DNA of 60,559 nt, taken from contig CAISTY010000221.1 of NCBI GenBank assembly GCA_903888515.1, positions 1-60,559 on the forward strand, in the 5' to 3' direction. The position numbers were made by a program, and so were the translations under genes. The notes below the pieces were generated by a model, which saw only the letters and a list, made by a program, of their open reading frames with translations, was not told the origin of the DNA and did not search any database. Positions 29,606 through 37,375 of this stretch are shown here, piece by piece. This stretch comes from Akkermansiaceae bacterium. Its GTDB lineage: Bacteria > Verrucomicrobiota > Verrucomicrobiia > Verrucomicrobiales > Akkermansiaceae. The stretch's first letter is position 1. Every line of letters begins with the position of its first letter.

Positions 29606-30627
29606 CATGGTGTGCTGTCATCAGCGAACTCCACCTGCATGGCGTTCACTTCCAGGGTGCGGTTGACCGTAAACGTCACGGAGTTGAGAAGCTCGCGACC
29701 GTACACGGTGTCGCTGACCAGGGCCAGCGAGTAGGTGCCGTTACGGGTGATTTTGGACTCCAACCCGGAGACGTTGACCACATGACTCTCGCTGGTCTCG
29801 CGATCCATCGGAAATGCCGTGACGATGACGCCATCGACACCCGTGATCTGCGTGCCCTCGAAAAGAAGCAGATAGGTATCGCTTCGCGGATAGAGATCAT
29901 CGAGCAACAACTCGACTTGCGGCATTTGGAACCGGAGTTGGTCACTCTGGGAAATCCCCTTGATCGATCCGGATGCCACCGGCCAGACCTGCACCATCCC
30001 GGACGCAAGCTGCGTTTGGGCGTAGTCGCGCTCGGCTATACAGTGGACAACGAAGTGCTCCTCGCCGCAGGCCTTGGTGGGATCCTTCGCAGTCAGCGAG
30101 GAGGCCTCGTATCTCAAAACCGTTTTGCCGTTGTCGGATAGATAGGCACGGCTGAACGGGGTGTTGGAGAGGACTTGCACGGGATTCAGCGCCGTCTTAT
30201 TGGCCTGATAGGGCGCGATGTGCCTTTCAAACAGGACACTGGAAGCACTCAAGGGCATGTTCAAGCCGGTCAGCAGACCGCCGATGGTGATCTCCACCGT
30301 GAACGGTTGGTCCACCCGGGTGCGGGCAATCCGGCCATAGGGATCGAGAGTGGTTATCCTGATGTCGGCGGTTGGCAAATAGGCTCCCACCAGCTTCTGA
30401 TCTAGCAGGTAGTCCTTGGCGGCGGTCTGGTTGATGGTCCACAATTGAAACAAGGATCCTTTCCCTTCAATTGTCAAAGCGGACTGGGAGTCACCGTTGG
30501 GGGCGACCGGCATGTCCCAGACGACACCACTGTTCTGTTGGATCTGGCGGATGAAGCTGATGTAAGCGTCCTTCGTCGGGGCAGCCTGGATCACACCTAT
30601 CAGCATAAATGGAATGAGGGTTTTCAT
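29605..30627 (-). CDS. Secreted beta-rich protein, unknown function
   Basis: I do not recognise this 340-aa protein. The ATG at 30625-30627 starts a signal peptide (MKTLIPFMLIGVIQAAP). A much longer ORF upstream is overlap with the neighbouring gene. The mature part begins TKDAYISFIRQIQQNSGVVWDMPV and is followed by beta-rich Ig-like segments (FTVEITIGGLLTG, YLLLFEGTQITGVDGVIV, NGTYSLALVSDTVYG). Two Cys are present (KACGEEHFVVHC), possibly a disulfide. It overlaps the upstream gene's stop by ATGA, so the two are translationally coupled. With two other secreted proteins and an ATPase unit upstream it is probably part of an envelope structure. Confidence 0.65.
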   Translation of the reverse strand: MKTLIPFMLIGVIQAAPTKDAYISFIRQIQQNSGVVWDMPVAPNGDSQSALTIEGKGSLFQLWTINQTAAKDYLLDQKLVGAYLPTADIRITTLDPYGRIARTRVDQPFTVEITIGGLLTGLNMPLSASSVLFERHIAPYQANKTALNPVQVLSNTPFSRAYLSDNGKTVLRYEASSLTAKDPTKACGEEHFVVHCIAERDYAQTQLASGMVQVWPVASGSIKGISQSDQLRFQMPQVELLLDDLYPRSDTYLLLFEGTQITGVDGVIVTAFPMDRETSESHVVNVSGLESKITRNGTYSLALVSDTVYGRELLNSVTFTVNRTLEVNAMQVEFADDSTP

Positions 30628-31127
30628 TGTTTTGTAATGCTGTTGGATTTGTCGGGCACGCGTACCGAGATGGGTCCGTTCTGGTGCACCGCGATGACGA
30701 TTTTGTTCTGCTTCGCCCAGAACGCGGCTCGTTCCGCCGGCAGCGGATCTTTGCCGGAGGCTTGATCGATGGTCACTTCGTGGGTCGTGATCCAACCCCG
30801 GTTGCGCGTGAGGAACTCGGTCCATGATAACAGTGTGCCCGATGGCGCGGCTTTCACCCGGGCCTTCAGGGCGATGGGCAGGCAAACCACCGCACCATTG
30901 GGAACAAGCGTCCAGTTTTCCGCATCATGGATAATCGTCGATTGTTTGATGATCGACTGGTCTATCGGCCTGGCGACCGTGGCTTCACCCTTGGCAGGTT
31001 TGACCAGGTGGATCATGGGATCTTTCTGTTGGAGCCGGGCGAGTGCTTCCGGTGTGATCCGGGTTAGAACCGGCTGTGCGGCGAAGGCATTGAGTGCCAC
31101 CACACACAGGAACAGCGTGGTTTTCAT
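30624..31127 (-). CDS. Small secreted protein, unknown function
   Basis: The 167-aa product has a signal peptide (MKTTLFLCVVALNAFAAQ) and starts the mature chain with PVLTRITPEALARLQQKDPM. The middle, ENWTLVPNGAVVCLPIALKARV and GTLLSWTEFLTRNRGWITTHEV, is beta-rich. The C-terminal half has KIVIAVHQNGPISVRV. No known domain was recognised. It is cotranscribed with its neighbours: 23 bases after the preceding gene and ATGA overlap with the following one. Confidence 0.6.
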   Translation of the reverse strand: MKTTLFLCVVALNAFAAQPVLTRITPEALARLQQKDPMIHLVKPAKGEATVARPIDQSIIKQSTIIHDAENWTLVPNGAVVCLPIALKARVKAAPSGTLLSWTEFLTRNRGWITTHEVTIDQASGKDPLPAERAAFWAKQNKIVIAVHQNGPISVRVPDKSNSITKQ

Positions 31128-31150
31128 GGCGTGAAATGGGTGAATGGAGG

Positions 31151-31855
31151 CTATTCGAAGGAGACCAGCACCACCAGGTCCTGCATGTCGAAATAAGTCG
31201 AGCCCGGAGCCGCGGTGGAAGCTTCCCAGAGAATGATCAAATTGTTGCTGCCAATACGGATTCTGCCGCTGCCATCAATATAGGGCACTAGAAAGCTCTT
31301 CACGGTTCCCTGGTTGTATGCGGGGACATAGTTGGGCGCGGTGTCACCGTTTTTCAGGACGACCACATACGGGTCGCTCACGCGGGTGTGGTGGAATGGA
31401 TACCATGAGGATCCGCTCCATCCGCGACCACCGAAGTTGATCTTGTCATTCGGATTGACGGGGGTATCAACAAGGACCTTCGTTGGAACCACGCTCGGTC
31501 CGGTACCATAGAAGAAGCGGGTGAAGCTGCCATTGTTTTTCGACCAACTGCCTTCGAGCGGCAGGAGGGTTTGCCCGGACTGAAAGGCCACGCCGAGGGT
31601 GCGCACGCGCATCGTCAGGGCGCTTTTGGGAATGATCGTGCCGGTGTTGGTCACCGTCACCAGATCATCGATTCCGCCGGGGTACTGAATCTTCCAGTCG
31701 AGCTGCGAGCGGGAACCAATCCGCACGAGGGTGCGGTCCACGTTGAGTGTGCCGGTGGGGATGTCAGTGGCTGCGAACGACTGTGACATGACACTCAATA
31801 ATGCGAGCATGCATGGCGTCAGGCGATTGACTCGTGGGAAGGAGTAGTGTTTCAT
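31151..31855 (-). CDS. Secreted protein, first gene of the surface-protein operon
   Basis: The 234-aa product starts at the ATG at 31853-31855. A longer frame from 31960 is unlikely. The signal segment LTPCMLALLSVMSQSFAAT precedes a chain starting DIPTGTLNVDRTLVRIGSRSQLDWKIQYP, a Big/Ig-like strand pattern. Late strands include RIGSNNLIILWEASTAAPGS and FDMQDLVVLVSFE. Aromatic and glycine-rich turns (FGGRGWSGSSWYPFHHTR) resemble adhesin or pilus-associated proteins. The promoter region upstream holds the 19-bp element (31983-32001) shared with the ATPase operon. Function unknown. Confidence 0.65.
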   Translation of the reverse strand: MKHYSFPRVNRLTPCMLALLSVMSQSFAATDIPTGTLNVDRTLVRIGSRSQLDWKIQYPGGIDDLVTVTNTGTIIPKSALTMRVRTLGVAFQSGQTLLPLEGSWSKNNGSFTRFFYGTGPSVVPTKVLVDTPVNPNDKINFGGRGWSGSSWYPFHHTRVSDPYVVVLKNGDTAPNYVPAYNQGTVKSFLVPYIDGSGRIRIGSNNLIILWEASTAAPGSTYFDMQDLVVLVSFE

Positions 31856-31982
31856 GGGGTGCGGGGTGTTAATTGCCGGTTCTGATGACCCATCTGCGGG
31901 CGATTCCAAACACCTGTCATCGGATGGAATGCCACGCATCAACAAGTTATCATCATCCAATCAAAAACGGTAGTGATACATG

Positions 31983-32001
31983 GGTATACTCGCATGCCAT
32001 T
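31983..32001 (-). promoter_or_regulatory. Shared 19-bp upstream element, copy 1
   Basis: On the plus strand this reads GGTATACTCGCATGCCATT. It matches 34931-34949 at 17 of 19 positions, and both copies lie upstream of minus-strand operons (here about 128 bases before the start at 31855). The reverse reading is AATGnCATGCGAnTATACC. It may be a regulator site or part of a promoter. Confidence 0.5.
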
Positions 32002-32036
32002 GGTTTTTCCCTCGCTTGATGGCACGCTGCGAGAAT

Positions 32037-32441
32037 TCATAAATCCTGGACATTGTCCCAATGATACATATGGTCTTCAGACTGGTTGCATTGTCCGGCC
32101 AGCAACCGGCGGTTCCGGCGACTCCGGTTCGCACCGGAGTGACGCAGGTTCTGCATGATTGATGAGAACGGAATGATGGGCAGTGCGAGCAATGCTCCGG
32201 CCAGAATGAGCATTACCACACATATCACCCGTCCTTTGAAATCAAGCGCCGGCGGCAAAAAACCGCATATTTCCACCATAGGAGCATACCATGAATGCAG
32301 GCTGCACGCCGCAATCGCAACCGCAATCGCGATCAATACTATAACAACATCAGCGACAAATCGCAGCAGGTGGAATACCGCATACACTCCCAATAGGACA
32401 ATGAACCCGCTTGCGATATCAATGAATGTATTTGTTTCCAT
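32037..32441 (-). CDS. Small membrane protein in the ATPase operon
   Basis: The 134-aa product follows the ATPase gene after 27 bases. Three hydrophobic stretches occur: FIDIASGFIVLLGVYAVFHLL, FVADVVIVLIAIAVAIAACS and GRVICVVMLILAGALLALPII. The last 40 residues are hydrophilic and basic (RSRRNRRL), and are coded by a DNA hairpin (32121-32140). The original C-terminus may therefore have been altered by a palindromic insertion. It is too small to be GspF/PilC, so it may be a platform substitute or accessory protein. Existence is supported by location and topology. Function unknown. Confidence 0.5.
   Translation of the reverse strand: METNTFIDIASGFIVLLGVYAVFHLLRFVADVVIVLIAIAVAIAACSLHSWYAPMVEICGFLPPALDFKGRVICVVMLILAGALLALPIIPFSSIMQNLRHSGANRSRRNRRLLAGQCNQSEDHMYHWDNVQDL
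32121..32140. repeat. REP-like perfect palindrome
   Basis: ACTCCGGT pairs perfectly with ACCGGAGT around TCGC. It lies within the 3' part of the small membrane protein gene and is flanked by further GCCGG/CCGGC-rich sequence (32096-32120). Its form resembles repetitive extragenic palindromes mobilised by RAYT transposases. No second copy was noticed in this window. Confidence 0.5.
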
Positions 32442-32468
32442 GACTGATGATTCAGATTGAAGGTGGCG

Positions 32469-34166
32469 TTAGACATCGGAGTAGGTCATGTCGATGACCT
32501 TGCTGATGGCGGCGAGATCGGTTTTCCCTTCGCGTATCAAGCGGAGCGCGCTGCGCCGGAGACTCGGCAGGAGCCCCTCTGCCGCTATTTGACGTTCCAT
32601 TGCGTAAGGCGTGATTTGACCTTGGGCGAGCTTGTCGGCCATTTCGGGGGTGATCGGGATGATTTCAAGGATGGCGGTGCGTCCCTTGTAGCCGGTGTTG
32701 CGGCATGCCCCGCAACCGCCGGCCTTGGCGACATAATGCGGCATCGTGGCCCACGTGTCATCCAGGAAGAATGTCTTGCGCTCATTGCTGCTGATTCCCG
32801 TCGCGGGTTCCTTGCAATGCGGACAGAGCGTTTTGACCAGGCGTTGGGCACAGGCGGCTTTGAGCGCTTGGGCGATCTTCCAGCGTGCGATACCGAGTTG
32901 TTCGAAACGTTCGATGATTTGGGAGGCGCGCGGAGTGTGAATCGTGGTGAGCACCTTGTGGCCGGTGATGGACGCCTCGATGGCGAGTTCCGCGGATTCG
33001 AGGTCGCGCACCTCACCCATCAGGATGATATCCGGGTCGGAGCGCATGAACGAGGCAATCATCGGCTTGAACTCCTTGGCACTTTTGAGGTTGCAGTGAG
33101 TGATGCCCGGCACCTCGTCCTCAACCGGGTTTTCGAGGGTGAGGATATTGATTTCCGGGCGGTTGAGTTCGCGCAGGATGGCGTTGAGGGTGGTGGATTT
33201 CCCGGAACCGGTGGGACCGGAGATGACGATGATGCCCGCCGGGATTTGCATCACTCGATTGAGGGCGAACTGGGTTTCCTCATCGAAGGCCAGCGCACCT
33301 TTGCCGAGGGTCAACTTGATATGGTTCTTGTCGAGTAGCCGCAAGGTCAGATGATAGCCACGGTAAGTCTGATGACGCTCATAACGGATGTCGATGGGGC
33401 GGTGGTAATAGGAGATCGTGAAACGCCCGGAAATGCCCGGAGCGGTATTGCGGGTCTCGGTGGGCAGCTTCATCAAATTGAGCAGGAACGCATCCACCCG
33501 ATCCTTGAGCTTCATCGGTATCATGATCTTATGGCTGAGGTCGCCATCAATCCGGAAGACATAATAGAAGGCTTCCTTTTCCACCTTGAAGTGGATGTCG
33601 GAGGCGCGGAGCTTCACCGCATCCGCCAGGATGCTTGCCATGAGTTGAGCCATCGGCTCCTTTTGATCCATGGTGACATCGAAGTCATGGATACCCTCGT
33701 CCTGATCATCGGTCTCGATGGCCTCGAATTCAGCGGTGCTGGGACCGCTGTTAGTGACTACCGATTCGATGGCACGGTTGATTTCCGAGGCGAGGGTGAT
33801 GATCTTGACGATCTCGAGATGGGGGAAGCGCGGCGCGAGATATTCCTCGGCGAGCGGGCTCCACGGGTTGGCCAGCGCGACGATGAGCTTGTCCGTACCG
33901 GAGAGGCAGAGCGGCGTGAAAAAGCCGCGGCTCATCACCGTGGGATCGCAGTTGGTGTGCAGCGATTCGTCACAGAACTCGGCGATGGTTGGATAGAACG
34001 GCAGACCGTTGATCTTGGCGATTGATGCCATGAAACTACAACGGCTCACCCGGTTGGGGATCTGGTCATGGGCAAGATCCGCATAACTCGGATCATGCAC
34101 GGTCAGCTCGCTCATGATGCGGCGGCTGATGAGTTCGTTAAAGGATATTCCGTCAAATCCGATCAT
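32469..34166 (-). CDS. GspE/PilB/PulE-type secretion or pilus ATPase
   Basis: This 565-aa hexameric motor has an N-terminal MshEN-like region (about residues 85-150, KLIVALANPWSPLAEEYLAPRF). The ATPase core follows, with SDIHFKVEKEAFYYVFRIDGDL, Walker A GPTGSGKSTT, Asp box ILTLENPVEDEVPG, Walker B PDIILMGEVRDLESAELA and His box TGHKVLTTIHTPRASQ. Zinc-finger pairs CPHC and CGAC are kept, as in assembly ATPases. Length and motifs fit PilB/GspE rather than PilT. Its start overlaps the upstream gene's stop by ATGA. No pilin, prepilin peptidase, PilC or secretin gene is near, which is unusual. Confidence 0.93.
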   Translation of the reverse strand: MIGFDGISFNELISRRIMSELTVHDPSYADLAHDQIPNRVSRCSFMASIAKINGLPFYPTIAEFCDESLHTNCDPTVMSRGFFTPLCLSGTDKLIVALANPWSPLAEEYLAPRFPHLEIVKIITLASEINRAIESVVTNSGPSTAEFEAIETDDQDEGIHDFDVTMDQKEPMAQLMASILADAVKLRASDIHFKVEKEAFYYVFRIDGDLSHKIMIPMKLKDRVDAFLLNLMKLPTETRNTAPGISGRFTISYYHRPIDIRYERHQTYRGYHLTLRLLDKNHIKLTLGKGALAFDEETQFALNRVMQIPAGIIVISGPTGSGKSTTLNAILRELNRPEINILTLENPVEDEVPGITHCNLKSAKEFKPMIASFMRSDPDIILMGEVRDLESAELAIEASITGHKVLTTIHTPRASQIIERFEQLGIARWKIAQALKAACAQRLVKTLCPHCKEPATGISSNERKTFFLDDTWATMPHYVAKAGGCGACRNTGYKGRTAILEIIPITPEMADKLAQGQITPYAMERQIAAEGLLPSLRRSALRLIREGKTDLAAISKVIDMTYSDV

Positions 34167-34765
34167 AATTCAAAGTGTTTGCGGACCAAGATGGTCCAGT
34201 TTTCGTAGTCGAGGCGGGAAGTCGTGATGAATGGCCGGATACCGCAGCGTTTGAGCACGGTCTTGCGGATTTCATCCGTCAGAATGATGGCTGCAATCGG
34301 GTTGACCGACGCAATGCCAATGGCGTCGGTTTCCTCCGCATAAATCACCGGAGAGAGCAACACCCGGGCGATTTTATGCAGGTGATCATAGGAATCGTAA
34401 AAGGATGAAGGTGCGATCAGTTTGCTTACAAAGGGAATCACGGGCTGGTAAATGGCACGTGCCCCGGCGACCTTGTTGCCGAGGTCGAAGATTGCTCCGC
34501 TGAGATGTTCTCCGGCATATCCCTGGATTCTGGCAACCTGCTCAAGCAAATCCGCAGGTGTGCCCTCAGCATGGAGTTTGCGGGCGGCGGCCATGCCTAG
34601 GGACAACTCGGATGGGCTCGCGGCGTGGACCTCGCGCAAAGCGATGGCGGTTTGGTTGAGGCATTGCTCGGCGAAGCTCCAGATATCCTCGCACGTGGCC
34701 GACCAGTCGTCATGCTTGGGTGTGGCAGACGGATAGTCCGTTAGTAATGGTGAGGCGGAAATCAT
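34163..34765 (-). CDS. Stand-alone MshEN-like protein, partner of the ATPase
   Basis: The 200-aa product starts at the ATG at 34763-34765. Longer frames to 34993 are rejected because they run through the promoter region. The C-terminal half, DAIGIASVNPIAAIILTDEIRKTVLKRCGIRPFITTSRLDYENW, matches the MshEN pattern (a hydrophobic strand and a P, then a helix and a second strand). The N-terminal half is helical and contains EDIWSFAEQCLNQTAIALREV. MshEN domains in GspE-family ATPases bind c-di-GMP in some cases or link to the platform. Here it is separate and translationally coupled (ATGA) to the ATPase, which has its own N-terminal MshEN-like region. Confidence 0.55.
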   Translation of the reverse strand: MISASPLLTDYPSATPKHDDWSATCEDIWSFAEQCLNQTAIALREVHAASPSELSLGMAAARKLHAEGTPADLLEQVARIQGYAGEHLSGAIFDLGNKVAGARAIYQPVIPFVSKLIAPSSFYDSYDHLHKIARVLLSPVIYAEETDAIGIASVNPIAAIILTDEIRKTVLKRCGIRPFITTSRLDYENWTILVRKHFEL

Positions 34766-34930
34766 GATGATGGTGACAAGTTGAAACTGATAATGAGGAG
34801 GTGTTTTGCTTTCCGGGTTGCACGTGCCCGTGAAAACCACTGTGCGGTGTGTTTCTCGGGAGCGTGCAACCACTTGTGGTCGAGGATTGGACTTTAATGT
34901 CGTGTTGCTAAGATCTGTCAGATAGACCTT

Positions 34931-34949
34931 GGTATATTCGCATGTCATT
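34931..34949 (-). promoter_or_regulatory. Shared 19-bp upstream element, copy 2
   Basis: The plus strand reads GGTATATTCGCATGTCATT, matching copy 1 (31983-32001) at 17 of 19 positions, with some similarity beyond (GATA on one side). It is about 166 bases before the MshEN gene start. Both operons probably share a regulator. Confidence 0.5.
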
Positions 34950-35064
34950 ATATTTAAGAAAACTTGATCACAAATTGCGGCAAATGAACGCAATCATCCG
35001 AATCCGCAAAAAATGCCGCGTGCTGGGGGGGGCGAGCTGCGGCGAAGCGGCTGGCGGCGCCCCA

Positions 35065-35081
35065 GCGAGCCATTGGCTCGC
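35065..35081 (-). terminator. Hairpin downstream of the PHP gene
   Basis: GCGAGCC pairs perfectly with GGCTCGC around ATT, 33 bases beyond the PHP stop on the minus strand. No T-tract is present, so its strength is uncertain. Confidence 0.4.
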
Positions 35082-35113
35082 CCGACGGGCGTGTGCGGCG
35101 GGACTCCGTGGTC

Positions 35114-35938
35114 CTACGGGTTGGCCAGTGAATCCAGCGCCGCTCGGATTGTTAGAGTGTGGCGCTGGCGGTCCAGGAAATAACTCACATGCGTGTAGCC
35201 GGCCGTGCGGAGGAGATGCAGGGCGGTGGGATAGCCATCGCCCACGCGTTGCGGGACGTGGGCGTCGGAGCCGATGACCACCGGGATGCCGCGTTGCCGC
35301 ATGAGAACCAACTGGGCGGGGGACGGGTTCATTTCAGGCACGGCCTTGTGCAGGCCGCTGGTGTTGAGTTCCATGGCCACGCCGGTGGCCGCGATGCGGT
35401 CGAGCGCGCGTTCGATGTGCGGACGCAGGCGCGTGAAATCCCAAGCGGCGGGTGTGTCGTTCTTGATCAGGTCCGGGTGGGCCAGGGTGTCGAAGAGTCC
35501 GCTTTCCGCAGAGCGGGCGAGGTGATCGAAATAGAGTTCCTGATAGCGGTGGATGTCGCCGGAATAATACAATTTACGATAATCCGAAACCTGATAGTGG
35601 ATCGATCCCAGCACATGGCTGAGCGGCGCGCGGGCATGGAGTTTTTCCAGCCATGGTTCGACACCGGGGTAATAATCGCTCTCCAGCCCGAGGCGCACGT
35701 CGAGGCGTCCGAGGAAGGCCTTGCGGGTGTCGGCGATCATGCGCACGTAGTCATCGAATTGCCCGGGGGCCATCCGTGCGTCGGCGGAAAAGCCACCTGG
35801 CAGCGGACAGTGGCAGGTGAACGTGATCCCTTTGAAGCCACGTGTGACGGCTACTGCGGCATACTCGTCCGGATCTCCGAACGCGTGTTTGCACAGCGGG
35901 GTGTGGCAGTGGGATTCGTAGAGCAACGGCGCGGGCAT
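35114..35938 (-). CDS. PHP-domain phosphatase, probable histidinol-phosphatase (HisK type)
   Basis: The 274-aa product starts at the ATG at 35936-35938, just before the PHP motif I YESHCHTPLCKHAFGDPDEYA. Metal-binding motifs continue with ITFTCHCPLPG, LGLESDYYPGVEPWLEKL, VLGSIHY, LFDTLAHPDLIK, MELNTSGLHK and IGSDAHVPQRVG. This order and the length match PHP-family histidinol-phosphatases, which remove phosphate from L-histidinol phosphate. hisF lies 9 kb away on the other strand. Related PHP phosphoesterases with other substrates cannot be excluded. Confidence 0.85.
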   Translation of the reverse strand: MPAPLLYESHCHTPLCKHAFGDPDEYAAVAVTRGFKGITFTCHCPLPGGFSADARMAPGQFDDYVRMIADTRKAFLGRLDVRLGLESDYYPGVEPWLEKLHARAPLSHVLGSIHYQVSDYRKLYYSGDIHRYQELYFDHLARSAESGLFDTLAHPDLIKNDTPAAWDFTRLRPHIERALDRIAATGVAMELNTSGLHKAVPEMNPSPAQLVLMRQRGIPVVIGSDAHVPQRVGDGYPTALHLLRTAGYTHVSYFLDRQRHTLTIRAALDSLANP

Positions 35939-36107
35939 GAGGCGCGGAGGGTGTGGTGGCACGGATGCGATGAAAAGCCTGATTTTGTGGTTGTCGGAGG
36001 TGGGGAGCGCGGCTCGAAAGAGGTGCCATGAAAAAACTGGTTGTCGCGCGACAAGGTGATGTTCATCAAGGCGTCGAAGTAGGCCACTTGAATCTTTACC
36101 GGTTGCG

Positions 36108-37199
36108 CTAATCGATAGGATCAGTGGCGCGTTCGAACACGCCGCCGCCTAACAGCATTCCGCCGTCATAGAACGCGCAGATCTGACCCGGGGTGATGGC
36201 GCGCTGCGGATGTTGGAATTCCAGCCGCAGTTTGCCGTCCGGGAGCGGCGTGATGGCAGCGGGTTCCGCCTTCGCGCGGTAGCGTGGCTGGGATTCTATC
36301 AGACGGCGGACTGTGAGTGGTTCGTGGATGGACGAAAGCGTGCCCACGGTGCAGACCCGCGTGTAGAGGCCGTCCGTGGCGGGAGTGTCCCAACCGACGA
36401 TGAGGCGGTTGGTGGCGGGCTCCTTGCCGACGACCACATAGGCCATGCCCTCGCGCGGGGAGGCGACGCCCAGGCCTTTGCGCTGGCCGAGGGTGTATAG
36501 GTGCAGTCCGCGGTGTTGGCCCAGGATTTTCCCGGAGACATCGACGATTGCACCAGGAGCATCCGGCAGGTAGTGACGGAGGAAATCCGTCATTTTCACC
36601 TGGCCGAGAAAGCAAATCCCCTGGCTGTCTTTTTTCTCCGCCACCGGCAGATGGAAGCGCCGCGCCACCTCGCGCACCTCGGGTTTGAGCATTTCCCCGG
36701 TTGGGAAAAGCGCGTGTGCCGCCTGGTGCCGGGTCATCAATGATAGAAAATAACTCTGATCCTTGTTAGGGTCGGCGCCGCGCAGGATCGCCGCCGACCC
36801 ATCGGCCAGCGTCCGGCGGCGTGCGTAGTGGCCGGTGGCCACGTACTCGAATCCCTGGGACAACGCATAATCCAGAAACACTCCGAACTTCATCTCGCGG
36901 TTGCACCAGACGTCCGGGTTGGGCGTGATGCCGCAACGATAACCTTCTATCAGACAGTCCACGATGCGGTCCCGGTAGACATCTATCATATCGATCACCC
37001 GGAACTCGATGCCCAGCGTTTTGGCCACCGCACGCGCATCCTCGATGTCCTGTTGCCACGGACAATCACCCGGAATGCCCTCGGCGTTGATCCAGTTTTT
37101 CATGTAGCCGGCGGCCACGTTGTGCCCCTGCTCCACCAACAAGGCGGCGGCCACCGCGCTGTCCACGCCGCCCGAGAGTCCCACCAACACCTGCGCCAT
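36108..37199 (-). CDS. mnmA: tRNA-specific 2-thiouridylase MnmA
   Basis: This 363-aa enzyme makes 2-thiouridine at position 34 of tRNA Lys, Glu and Gln. The adenylation P-loop GLSGGVDSAV is at the start. The catalytic nucleophile cysteine is in ITPNPDVWCNREMKFG and the persulfide-receiving cysteine in KDSQGICFLGQV. Start 37199 gives the family's usual MAQVLVGLSGGVDS. ATGs at 37214 and 37244 would add short leaders. C-terminal beta-barrel motifs (LYTLGQRKGLG, RAITPGQICAFYDG) are present. It is on the minus strand, 176 bases from the GTPase gene upstream. Confidence 0.96.
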   Translation of the reverse strand: MAQVLVGLSGGVDSAVAAALLVEQGHNVAAGYMKNWINAEGIPGDCPWQQDIEDARAVAKTLGIEFRVIDMIDVYRDRIVDCLIEGYRCGITPNPDVWCNREMKFGVFLDYALSQGFEYVATGHYARRRTLADGSAAILRGADPNKDQSYFLSLMTRHQAAHALFPTGEMLKPEVREVARRFHLPVAEKKDSQGICFLGQVKMTDFLRHYLPDAPGAIVDVSGKILGQHRGLHLYTLGQRKGLGVASPREGMAYVVVGKEPATNRLIVGWDTPATDGLYTRVCTVGTLSSIHEPLTVRRLIESQPRYRAKAEPAAITPLPDGKLRLEFQHPQRAITPGQICAFYDGGMLLGGGVFERATDPID

Positions 37200-37375
37200 G
37201 ACCGATGCTGCCATATCGGAACCCGGACGTCCAATCCGGAACATCCCTGCATTCGCCGTATTGAAGGAGGATTTCGGGGAGCGGGGTTAGCGCCTCAATT
37301 TCCCGGGCAAGGCTGCAGCCAAGTTGTTATTCAGGACTCCTCGCTTGAAGGCATCAAGGTCGCATGATCCATTCC

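Larger units (their letters stand above)
34766..35113. other. 348-base gene-free region upstream of the ATPase operon
   Basis: It contains the second copy of the 19-bp element (34931-34949), an AT-rich stretch just beyond it, and a G-rich tract near 35024-35031. A hairpin that could end the PHP gene transcript lies at 35065-35081. No credible gene is seen. Confidence 0.5.
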
